Shown one piece after another: positions 1 through 7,500 of a stretch of DNA of 20,829 nucleotides. Position numbers and translations under genes: made by a program. The stretch's first letter is position 1. Each line of letters starts with the position of its first letter. The stretch is from the NCBI GenBank assembly GCA_964459845.1, contig CAYWOC010000035.1:1-20829 (forward strand). Direction: 5' to 3'. Below the pieces are notes generated by a model, which made no database searches, was not told the DNA's origin, and saw only the letters and a list, made by a program, of their open reading frames with translations. Source of the DNA: CALZFJ01 sp964459845. GTDB taxonomy: Bacteria > Bacteroidota > Bacteroidia > Bacteroidales > Muribaculaceae.

Positions 1-49
1 CACTTCCTTGGTAAGGAAGAGGTCGCGGGTTCAATTCCCGCCACCGGCT
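1..49 (+). tRNA. tRNA-Thr (GGT), 5' end cut off by the window
   Basis: Only the 3' part of the molecule is present. The anticodon arm has stem CTTCC (3-7) pairing with GGAAG (15-19) around loop TTGGTAA, giving anticodon GGT at 10-12, which reads threonine codons. The T arm is GCGGG (25-29) / CCCGC (37-41) around TTCAATT. The 3' acceptor strand CACCGGC (42-48) and discriminator T (49) follow, and CCA is not encoded. The D arm and 5' acceptor strand lie outside the window. The gene sits 82 nt upstream of tuf, an arrangement common for tuf genes in many bacteria. Confidence 0.93.
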
Positions 50-51
50 CT

Positions 52-71
52 AAGTCTTATACCAAAGACTT
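52..71 (+). other. Hairpin between tRNA-Thr and tuf
   Basis: A perfect 7-bp inverted repeat (AAGTCTT at 52-58, AAGACTT at 65-71) with a 6-nt loop starts 2 nt after the tRNA discriminator base. No U-run follows, so it is not a standard terminator. It could help 3'-end processing of the tRNA or protect the 5' end of the tuf mRNA after tRNA removal; that role is inferred. Confidence 0.45.
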
Positions 72-131
72 GAAAAGAGGAAAAATATATTACGAGATAG
101 TTAATCATTTAAAATAAAAATAACTAAAGTT

Positions 132-1316
132 ATGGCAAAAGAGAAATTCGAAAGAACCAAACCGCATGTTAACATCGGTACTGTTGGTCACGTTGACCAC
201 GGTAAAACTACTTTGACTGCTGCTATCACTACAGTATTGGCAAAGAAAGGTCTTTCTGAGTTGCGTTCATTCGATTCAATCGATAACGCTCCTGAAGAGA
301 AAGAGCGTGGTATCACTATTAATACTGCACACGTTGAGTATGAGACTGCAAACCGCCACTATGCACACGTTGACTGCCCGGGACACGCCGACTATGTGAA
401 GAACATGGTAACTGGTGCTGCTCAGATGGACGGTGCTATCATCGTAGTTGCTGCAACTGATGGTCCTATGCCTCAAACTCGTGAGCACATCCTTTTGGCT
501 CGCCAAGTAAACGTTCCACGTCTTGTTGTATTCTTGAACAAGTGTGATATGGTTGACGACGAGGAAATGCTCGAACTTGTAGAAATGGAAATGCGTGAAC
601 TATTGTCACAATATGATTATGATGGCGACGAAACTCCAATCATCCGCGGTTCTGCACTTGGTGCATTGAACGGTGAACCACAATGGGAGGAGAAGATTAT
701 GGAGCTTATGGATGCAGTTGATAACTGGATTCCACTTCCTCCACGTGACGTTGATAAACCATTCTTGATGCCAGTTGAGGACGTGTTCTCAATCACAGGT
801 CGTGGTACAGTTGCTACTGGTCGTATCGAAACTGGTATTGTTAAGGTTGGTGATGAGGTTCAAATCATGGGTCTTGGTGCAGACTTGAAGTCGGTTGTAA
901 CTGGCGTTGAGATGTTCCGTAAGATTCTTGATGAAGGTGAAGCTGGTGATAACGTAGGTCTATTGCTTCGCGGTATCGACAAGAACCAAATCAAGCGTGG
1001 TATGGTGCTTTGCCACCCTGGAGTTGTTAAGCCACACTCTGAATTCAAAGCTTCAGTTTATGTATTGAAGAAAGAAGAAGGTGGTCGTCACACTCCATTC
1101 CACAACCACTATCGCCCACAATTCTACATCCGTACATTGGACGTAACTGGTGAGATTACTCTTCCAGAAGGCGTAGAAATGGTAATGCCTGGTGACCACG
1201 TAGAAATTCAAGTTAAGCTGATTACTCCAGTAGCTTGCGACAAGGGTCTTCGCTTCGCAATCCGTGAAGGTGGACGTACAGTAGGTTCTGGTCAAATCAC
1301 TGAAATTCTTGACTAA
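132..1316 (+). CDS. tuf: Elongation factor Tu
   Basis: EF-Tu is the GTPase that carries aminoacyl-tRNA to the ribosomal A site. The 394-residue length is typical. The G1 P-loop GHVDHGKT is at residues 19-26, the switch I segment GITI at 60-63, DCPGH (G3, with the catalytic His85) at 81-85, NKCD (G4) at 136-139, and a G5-type SAL near 175. Domains 2 and 3 follow in full to the usual C-terminus. The ATG at 132 gives the canonical MAKEKFER start. The upstream sequence is A/T rich with no clear Shine-Dalgarno, as is usual in Bacteroidota. The gene lies between tRNA-Thr and tRNA-Trp and is probably cotranscribed with at least one of them. Codon choice fits a highly expressed gene. No truncation or odd residue was seen. 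Confidence 0.99.
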   Translation: MAKEKFERTKPHVNIGTVGHVDHGKTTLTAAITTVLAKKGLSELRSFDSIDNAPEEKERGITINTAHVEYETANRHYAHVDCPGHADYVKNMVTGAAQMDGAIIVVAATDGPMPQTREHILLARQVNVPRLVVFLNKCDMVDDEEMLELVEMEMRELLSQYDYDGDETPIIRGSALGALNGEPQWEEKIMELMDAVDNWIPLPPRDVDKPFLMPVEDVFSITGRGTVATGRIETGIVKVGDEVQIMGLGADLKSVVTGVEMFRKILDEGEAGDNVGLLLRGIDKNQIKRGMVLCHPGVVKPHSEFKASVYVLKKEEGGRHTPFHNHYRPQFYIRTLDVTGEITLPEGVEMVMPGDHVEIQVKLITPVACDKGLRFAIREGGRTVGSGQITEILD

Positions 1317-1370
1317 TACTCAAGGGTTTTGATTGACAGGATTGCTTGACAATAAATAAAACATAAATAG

Positions 1371-1403
1371 ACCGGTTGCGGTCTTAACAAGAACGCAACC
1401 GGT
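1371..1403 (+). terminator. 10-bp hairpin after tuf, no U-run (partial terminator or processing signal)
   Basis: The arms ACCGGTTGCG (1371-1380) and CGCAACCGGT (1394-1403) pair perfectly around a 13-nt loop. The stem is strong, but AATACAC follows and then the tRNA-Trp acceptor stem, so the U-run of an intrinsic terminator is missing on this strand. It may terminate weakly, protect the tuf mRNA 3' end, or mark a processing point ahead of the tRNA. On the minus strand the hairpin is followed by a T-rich stretch. Confidence 0.5.
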
Positions 1404-1408
1404 AATAC

Positions 1409-1481
1409 ACGGGAATAGCTCAGTCGGTAGAGCACTGGTCTCCAAAACCAGGTGTCGGGAGTTCGAGCCTCTCTTCCCGTG
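1409..1481 (+). tRNA. tRNA-Trp (CCA)
   Basis: A complete cloverleaf can be drawn. The acceptor is ACGGGAA (1409-1415) with TTCCCGT (1474-1480) and discriminator G at 1481. The D stem is GCTC/GAGC. The anticodon stem is CTGGT (1435-1439) with ACCAG (1447-1451) around loop CTCCAAA, giving anticodon CCA (1442-1444). The T arm is GGGAG/CTCTC around TTCGAGC, with one G-U pair. CCA is not encoded. The gene lies between tuf and secE, only 20 nt before secE, so it is probably excised from a mixed tRNA-mRNA transcript. Confidence 0.97.
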
Positions 1482-1501
1482 CTAATTAATATAATAACGA
1501 A

Positions 1502-1693
1502 ATGAAATTACTTAAGGATATCGAGGATTCTTATAACGAATTGGTTTATAAGGTTTCTTGGCCAACCAAGAGTCAACTCGCGAATAGCAGTGTCGTTGTT
1601 ATGGTTGCTTCCATCATAATAGCCATCATGATATTTGTTATGGACGAGGTAGTGGACGCGATAATGCACTTGATTTACGGCATTTCGCTGTAA
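1502..1693 (+). CDS. secE: Preprotein translocase subunit SecE
   Basis: SecE is the small clamp subunit of the SecYEG protein-conducting channel in the inner membrane. The 63-residue protein is the short single-span form found in Bacteroidota. It has an amphipathic N-terminal helix ending in the conserved VSWPTK motif (residues 18-23), then one hydrophobic span (about 31-47), then a short tail. The gene begins 20 nt after tRNA-Trp and ends 36 nt before nusG. The secE-nusG pairing is conserved across bacteria and makes the call secure despite the small size. Confidence 0.97.
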   Translation: MKLLKDIEDSYNELVYKVSWPTKSQLANSSVVVMVASIIIAIMIFVMDEVVDAIMHLIYGISL

Positions 1694-1729
1694 TTCTTTT
1701 TTCATTAACTCTTTTTTAGTAGAATATCA

Positions 1730-2284
1730 ATGTCAGAAGTAAAGAAAAGATGGTATGTGCTTCGTGCCATTTCGGGCAAGGAGGCAAAAGTTAAAGAGGT
1801 GCTTGATGCAGCTATTAAGAACACCGATCTTGGAAAGTACGTTTCTCAGGTGTTGATTCCTACAGAGAAGGTGTACACTACGCGTAACGGGAAAAAGATT
1901 GTGAAAGAGCGCAACCTTTATTCCGGATATGTTTTTGTCGAGGCAGAACTGACAGGTGAAGTTATGTATGAATTGCGTAACACCACCAATGTAATCGATT
2001 TTCTTCACGGAAAAGACCGCGCGGCAATGCCAGAGCCAATACGCGAATCGGAAGTTGCAAGAATGCTTGGGGCAGCCGATGAGCAGAGTGGTGAGGATGA
2101 CGATGTACTCAATGACTTCATTGTAGGTGAACAAGTGAAAGTGAACGTAGGTCCATTTAGCGGCTTCACCGGTGAAATCGAGGAGGTAAACCGTGAGAAG
2201 CGAAAACTGAAAGTGATGGTGAAAGTTTTCGGCAGAAAGACGCCTCTTGAATTGGATAATTCTCAAGTAGAAAGGGAACAATAG
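1730..2284 (+). CDS. nusG: Transcription termination/antitermination factor NusG
   Basis: NusG binds the RNA polymerase clamp and couples transcription to translation, Rho and antitermination. The N-terminal NGN domain starts at KKRWYVLRA (residues 5-13) and includes the core RNLYSGYVFV (61-70). An acidic linker (about 115-130) leads to a C-terminal KOW domain with GPFSGFTGEIEEVN at 141-154. Bacteroidota also carry NusG paralogues of the UpxY type at capsule loci, but the position between secE and rplK identifies this as the housekeeping copy. The 184-residue length is usual. Start ATG at 1730; rplK begins 66 nt after the stop. Confidence 0.97.
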   Translation: MSEVKKRWYVLRAISGKEAKVKEVLDAAIKNTDLGKYVSQVLIPTEKVYTTRNGKKIVKERNLYSGYVFVEAELTGEVMYELRNTTNVIDFLHGKDRAAMPEPIRESEVARMLGAADEQSGEDDDVLNDFIVGEQVKVNVGPFSGFTGEIEEVNREKRKLKVMVKVFGRKTPLELDNSQVEREQ

Positions 2285-2350
2285 TTTCTTGAGTGGTTGC
2301 GCACTTAGGAAATTTTTCCTTGTATAACAAACAAAAAAAGTTTTAAAAAA

Positions 2351-2794
2351 ATGGCTAAAGAAATTGCTGGACAGATCAAATTACAGATTAAGGGTGGAGC
2401 TGCAAATCCTTCACCACCAGTAGGACCTGCACTTGGTTCTAAGGGTATTAACATCATGGAATTTTGTAAGCAATTTAATGCCCGCACACAAGACAAGGCA
2501 GGTAAGGTTCTTCCAGTAGTAATCACTTACTACACCGACAAGAGCTTCGACTTCGTTGTTAAGACACCTCCAGTAGCAGTACAGCTTCTTGAGGCATCTA
2601 AGCAAAAATCAGGTTCGGCACAGCCAAACCGCAAGAAGGTAGCTGAATTGACTTGGGAGCAGGTAAAGACTATTGCTGAAGACAAAATGCCAGATTTGAA
2701 CTGTTTTACTTTAGACTCGGCTATGCGTATGGTTGCCGGAACAGCGAGAAGTATGGGTATCACTGTAAAGGGTTCGTTCCCTGAAAACATTTAA
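2351..2794 (+). CDS. rplK: 50S ribosomal protein L11
   Basis: L11 binds the GTPase-associated centre of 23S rRNA at the base of the L7/L12 stalk and takes part in factor binding and the stringent response. The 147-residue protein has the signature PSPPVGPALG (about residues 20-29), an N-terminal domain containing the linker to the rRNA-binding domain, and the C-terminal rRNA-binding domain around SAMRMVAGTARSMGI. The gap to rplA is only 14 nt, so translation is probably coupled. The 66-nt space before this gene has a short AGGAAA/TTTCCT inverted repeat but no obvious promoter. Confidence 0.98.
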   Translation: MAKEIAGQIKLQIKGGAANPSPPVGPALGSKGINIMEFCKQFNARTQDKAGKVLPVVITYYTDKSFDFVVKTPPVAVQLLEASKQKSGSAQPNRKKVAELTWEQVKTIAEDKMPDLNCFTLDSAMRMVAGTARSMGITVKGSFPENI

Positions 2795-2808
2795 AAACTT
2801 CAATTGAC

Positions 2809-3504
2809 ATGGGTAAACTTACAAAGAATCAAAAGTTAGTAAACGCAAAGATTGAAGCGGGGAAAAGTTACACTCTTAAGGAAGCTGCAGAATTAGTTAA
2901 GGAAATCACTTTTACTAAGTTTGATGCTTCTGTTGATATCGATGTACGCTTAGGTGTAGATCCTCGCAAGGCAAATCAGATGGTTCGCGGCGTGGTTTCA
3001 TTGCCACACGGAACAGGTAAGCAAGTTCGCGTATTGTGCCTTTGTGGACCAGACGCAGAAGCTGCTGCCAAAGAAGCAGGTGCCGACTATGTTGGTCTTG
3101 ACGAGTACATTGAGAAGATCAAAGGCGGATGGACTGATGTAGATGTCATCATTACACAGCCAGCTATTATGGGTAAGATTGGTGCTCTTGGTCGTGTGTT
3201 GGGTCCTCGTGGCTTGATGCCTAACCCAAAGAGCGGCACTGTTACTATGGACGTGGCAAAAGCTGTTAAGGAAGTAAAACAAGGTAAAATCGACTTCAAG
3301 GTTGATAAAGGTGGAATTGTACACACTTCGATAGGTAAAGTTTCATTTACCGCTGAGGATATCAAGGATAATGCAAAGGAGTTTATCAACACTTTGATTA
3401 AATTGAAACCAGCTACAGCGAAGGGTACTTATATGAAGAGTATTTATCTTTCAAGTACAATGAGTCCGGGTATCAAGATTGATACTAAGTCTATTGATGA
3501 ATAA
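2809..3504 (+). CDS. rplA: 50S ribosomal protein L1
   Basis: L1 binds helix 76-78 of 23S rRNA, forms the mobile stalk that moves E-site tRNA, and in other bacteria represses its own operon by binding its mRNA. The 231-residue length is normal. The family signature PRGLMPNPKSGTV lies in the middle of the protein, and the C-terminal TYMKSIYLSSTMSPGI matches the family end. The gene lies 14 nt after rplK and 18 nt before the likely rplJ start. Confidence 0.98.
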   Translation: MGKLTKNQKLVNAKIEAGKSYTLKEAAELVKEITFTKFDASVDIDVRLGVDPRKANQMVRGVVSLPHGTGKQVRVLCLCGPDAEAAAKEAGADYVGLDEYIEKIKGGWTDVDVIITQPAIMGKIGALGRVLGPRGLMPNPKSGTVTMDVAKAVKEVKQGKIDFKVDKGGIVHTSIGKVSFTAEDIKDNAKEFINTLIKLKPATAKGTYMKSIYLSSTMSPGIKIDTKSIDE

Positions 3505-3522
3505 TTAAAATGATTGAAGACA

Positions 3523-4047
3523 ATGAGAAAGGAAGATAAATTAACTGTTATAGAGGAAATCGCTAATACTCTCAAGGAGTATAGCTGTGTATATCTTGCA
3601 CAAACCAATGGACTTGATGCTGAGAAGACAAGCGCATTGCGCCGCGAGTGCTTCAAGAACGGTGTGAAACTGGTATCGGTGAAGAACACCCTATTGAAGA
3701 AAGCTATGGAGCAAAGCGACAAAGATTACTCAGGCTTGTATCCTGCTTTGAAGGGTTCGACTTCATTGATGCTCAGCAACACTGGCAATGCGCCAGCAAA
3801 GCTGCTTAAGAGCTTCGTGAAGAAGGATGATGTACTCCCAGTCTTAAAGGCTGCTTACGTTGAGGAAACCGTTTATATGGGAGCTGAACAGCTTGACTTC
3901 TTGGCTAGCTTGAAGAGCAAGAACGAACTTATCGCAGAAGTTGTTGCATTGTTGCAATCGCCTGCTAAGAACGTCATCTCTGCATTGCAGTCATCAGGCA
4001 ATAAGCTTCATGGTATCCTTGAAACTTTATCAAACAAAGAAAATTAA
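3523..4047 (+). CDS. rplJ: 50S ribosomal protein L10
   Basis: L10 is the stalk base protein that anchors L7/L12 dimers to the ribosome through its C-terminal helix and sits beside L11. I choose the ATG at 3523 (protein MRKEDKLTV, 174 residues) because Bacteroidota L10 proteins start this way. An in-frame TTG at 3514 would add only three residues and has no support. The N-terminal domain includes LRRECFKNGVKLVSVKNTLLKKA, which fits the rRNA-binding part of L10. The start is 18 nt after the rplA stop, leaving no space for the long L10-binding leader found before rplJ in enterobacteria. Confidence 0.97.
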   Translation: MRKEDKLTVIEEIANTLKEYSCVYLAQTNGLDAEKTSALRRECFKNGVKLVSVKNTLLKKAMEQSDKDYSGLYPALKGSTSLMLSNTGNAPAKLLKSFVKKDDVLPVLKAAYVEETVYMGAEQLDFLASLKSKNELIAEVVALLQSPAKNVISALQSSGNKLHGILETLSNKEN

Positions 4048-4079
4048 AAATAAAAATAAACAATTAAATCAGATAAAAA

Positions 4080-4454
4080 ATGGCAGATTTAAAAGCTTTT
4101 GCAGAACAATTAGTTAACCTTTCAGTAAAGGAAGTAAACGAACTTGCTCAAATTTTGAAAGAAGAATATGGTATTGAACCTGCTGCTGCAGCTGTTGCTG
4201 TTGCTGCTGGTCCTGCTGCTGGCGCTGCAGCTGCTGAGGAGAAGACATCTTTCGACGTAGTATTGAAGAGCGCAGGTGCAAGCAAGCTTGCTGTAGTAAA
4301 GCTTGTTAAGGAACTTACAGGTCTTGGCTTGAAGGAAGCTAAGGAATTGGTAGATGGCGCTCCTAACACAGTTAAGGAAGGTCTTGCTAAGGCTGACGCT
4401 GAAGGCTTGAAGAAGCAATTGGAAGACGCTGGAGCTGAAGTTGAACTTAAATAA
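4080..4454 (+). CDS. rplL: 50S ribosomal protein L7/L12
   Basis: L7/L12 is the multicopy acidic stalk protein that recruits and activates translational GTPases such as the EF-Tu encoded upstream. The 124-residue protein has an N-terminal dimerisation and L10-binding domain (1-32), an Ala-rich flexible hinge (about 34-53), and a C-terminal factor-binding domain with the canonical VKLVKELTGLGLKEAKELVD segment (73-92). The gene is 32 nt after rplJ. It is followed by two hairpins before rpoB, which suggests that rpoBC is expressed below rplL. Confidence 0.98.
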   Translation: MADLKAFAEQLVNLSVKEVNELAQILKEEYGIEPAAAAVAVAAGPAAGAAAAEEKTSFDVVLKSAGASKLAVVKLVKELTGLGLKEAKELVDGAPNTVKEGLAKADAEGLKKQLEDAGAEVELK

Positions 4455-4455
4455 T

Positions 4456-4476
4456 ATTGCCTGATTTTCAGGTAAT
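4456..4476 (+). promoter_or_regulatory. First of two rplL-rpoB hairpins (possible processing site)
   Basis: A 9-bp stem with one G-U pair, ATTGCCTGA (4456-4464) with TCAGGTAAT (4468-4476), closes a TTT loop 1 nt after the rplL stop codon. It has no U-run. In enterobacteria the rplL-rpoB interval carries an RNase III site next to an attenuator. This hairpin is in the equivalent place, but its cleavage is inference only. Confidence 0.5.
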
Positions 4477-4478
4477 TA

Positions 4479-4517
4479 GGTTAAGAATCTTCTCACAAGA
4501 CGATTCTTAACCTTTTT
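4479..4517 (+). terminator. Intrinsic terminator/attenuator between rplL and rpoB
   Basis: A perfect 11-bp stem, GGTTAAGAATC (4479-4489) with GATTCTTAACC (4502-4512), closes a 12-nt loop and is followed directly by TTTTT (4513-4517). This is the shape of a Rho-independent terminator. Because rpoB starts 42 nt later with no convincing promoter in between, it most likely acts as a leaky attenuator that lets part of the rplKAJL transcripts continue into rpoBC. Confidence 0.8.
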
Positions 4518-4558
4518 GTGTTATAATTAAAATTTGAGTTCACATAATTTATTTTTCA

Positions 4559-7500
4559 ATGTCAGTTACTAAACAAACTCGCGTTAATTTCGCATCGGTA
4601 AAAAATCCGTTACCATATCCAGATTTTTTGGAGGTGCAATTAAAGTCATTCAGAGATTTTCTGCAATTAGATACTCCAACTGAGAAAAGAAAAAACGAGG
4701 GTCTGTATAAAGTCTTTGCCGAGAATTTCCCTATTGCTGATACTCGCAACAACTTTGTACTTGAATTCCTTGACTATTACATCGATCCGCCTCGCTACAC
4801 TATAGCAGAATGCCTTGAAAGAGGATTGACCTATAGCGTGCCATTGAAGGCAAAGATGAAATTGTATTGTACTGATCCCGACCACGAGGATTTCGCAACT
4901 GTAGTTCAAGATGTATATCTTGGACCAATCCCGTATATGACGGACAAAGGCACATTCGTGATTAACGGTGCAGAGCGTGTGGTAGTGTCTCAGCTCCACC
5001 GTTCGCCTGGCGTATTCTTCGGTCAGAGCACCCATGCCAATGGTACAAAACTCTATTCAGCCCGTATTATTCCATTCCGCGGATCATGGATTGAATTCGC
5101 TACTGATATCAACAATGTGATGTATGCCTACATCGACCGTAAGAAGAAACTTCCGGTGACTACATTGCTGCGTGCTATCGGTCTTGAAAGCGATAAAGAC
5201 ATTATTGAAATTTTTGGCCTTGCCGAAGAACTCAAAGTAACAAAAGCTAACTTGAAGAAGGCTGTGGGCCGCAAGTTGGCTGCCCGTGTATTGAAGACAT
5301 GGGTAGAAGACTTTGCCGATGAAGATACCGGTGAAGTCGTTTCAATCGAGCGTAACGACGTTATCCTCGATCGTGAAACAGTGATTGAGGAGGAGAATAT
5401 CGACGAGATTCTCGATTCAGGCGTACAAAACATCCTTCTTCACAAGGAGGATGCCAACAATAATGATTACGCTATCATCTTCAACACTCTTCAAAAAGAT
5501 ACAAGTAACTCTGAAAAAGAGGCTATCCACTATATCTATCGTCAATTGCGCAACGCGGAGCCACCAGATGATGCAAGTGCTCGTGAAGTTATAACCAACC
5601 TGTTCTTCTCAGAGAAGCGTTATGACCTTGGTGACGTGGGACGTTTCCGCATCAACAAGAAACTTAATCTGACAACTCCAATGGATGTGAGAGTGCTTAC
5701 AAAGGAGGATATTATTGCCATCATTAAGTATCTTATCGGGCTTATCAACTCCAAGACCGACGTTGATGATATCGACCACTTGAGCAACCGCCGTGTGCGT
5801 ACAGTTGGCGAGCAATTGTATAACCAGTTTGGCGTGGGATTGGCACGTATGTCGCGTACAATCCGTGAGCGTATGAACGTCCGCGACAATGAGGTGTTCA
5901 CACCGATTGACTTGATCAACGCGAAGACAATATCTTCGGTTATCAACACATTCTTCGGAACAAATGCCTTGTCGCAATTCATGGACCAGACCAACCCGCT
6001 TGCAGAAATCACACACAAGCGTCGTATGTCGGCCCTCGGTCCTGGCGGTCTGTCGCGTGAGCGTGCAGGCTTCGAGGTGCGTGACGTGCATTACACCCAC
6101 TATGGCCGTCTTTGTCCTATTGAGACGCCAGAAGGTCCAAACATCGGTCTTATATCATCACTTTGCGTATATGCGAAGATTAATGACCTCGGTTTCGTAG
6201 AGACTCCTTACCGCAAGGTGGAAAACAGCAAGGTAAATCTCAACAACAACGAGGTAGTGTATATGACTGCCGAGCAGGAAGAGGGCAAGATTATCGCTCA
6301 AGGTAATGCGCCACTGAACGACGACGGCAGCTTCATACGCAACAAAGTAAAAGCTCGTCTTGATGCCGACTTCCCAGTAGTAGCTCCTGAAGAGGTGCAG
6401 CTTATGGACGTTTCGCCAGTGCAGATTGCATCAATCGCAGCTGCGATGATTCCGTTCCTTGAGCATGACGACGCGAACCGCGCATTGATGGGATCAAACA
6501 TGATGCGCCAGGCAGTGCCGTTGCTGCGCAGCGAGGCTCCTATCGTCGGTACAGGTATTGAGGCTCAACTTGCATACGATTCACGCACTCAGATTCAAGC
6601 CGAGGGCGCAGGTGTGATTGAATATGTAGATGCAGATGTCATCCGCATACGCTATGACCGCACCGAGGACGAGGAGTTCGTAAGTTTCGAGGATTCAGTG
6701 AAAGAATACCGCTTGCCTAAATTCCGCAAGACAAACCAAAGCACCACTATCGACTTGCGTCCAATATGCGATAAGGGACAGCGTGTCGAGAAGGGCGACA
6801 TATTGACCGAAGGCTACTCTACCGAGAACGGAGAGCTTGCAATCGGGCGTAACTTGAAGGTGGCATATATGCCATGGAAGGGTTACAACTATGAGGATGC
6901 CATCGTGCTTAACGAACGCATGGTGCGTGAAGACATCCTTACTTCAGTCCACGTCGATGAATACACACTTGAAGTGCGTGAGACCAAGCGCGGTATGGAG
7001 GAATTGACATCTGATATTCCAAACGTGAGTGAGGATGCAACCAAAGACCTCGACGAGCGCGGTATCATCCGTGTCGGCGCACACGTTGTTCCTGGAGATA
7101 TCCTTATAGGTAAGATTACTCCTAAGGGTGAATCAGATCCTACTCCAGAGGAGAAGTTGCTCCGCGCAATCTTCGGCGACAAGGCTGGCGATGTGAAGGA
7201 CGCTTCATTGAAGGCTTCACCATCGTTGAAGGGTGTTATCATAGGTACCAACCTCTTCGCCCGCGCAGCAAAGAAGAAGAGAGGCAAAGGCGCAAATTCT
7301 CAGCTCGTAGAGCTTGACGCTCAATTCGATGAACGCAAACTCGCATTGAAGACCCGTCTTCTTGAGAAATTGCTTGTGCTTACCGACGGTAAGACTTCGC
7401 AAGGCATCAAGGACTTCTTGGGCTCTGAAATCGTTGCTAAGGATGTTAAGTTCACCAACTCTATTCTTGACAACATCGACTATGAGACAGTAAACTTGAG

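Noticed and set aside
1733..2281. Open frame of 182 codons on the minus strand covering all of nusG
   Set aside because: It mirrors the nusG frame, resembles no protein I know and has no upstream signals; nusG itself is certain.
3514..3522. TTG start for rplJ three codons upstream
   Set aside because: Bacteroidota L10 proteins begin at MRKEDK, and the ATG at 3523 explains this without a rare start codon.
4519..4536. Independent rpoB promoter (TTATAAT or AAAATTTG)
   Set aside because: TTATAAT is an E. coli-type -10 that the Bacteroidota primary sigma factor does not prefer. AAAATTTG lacks the first T of the -7 consensus and has no -33 element at the right distance.
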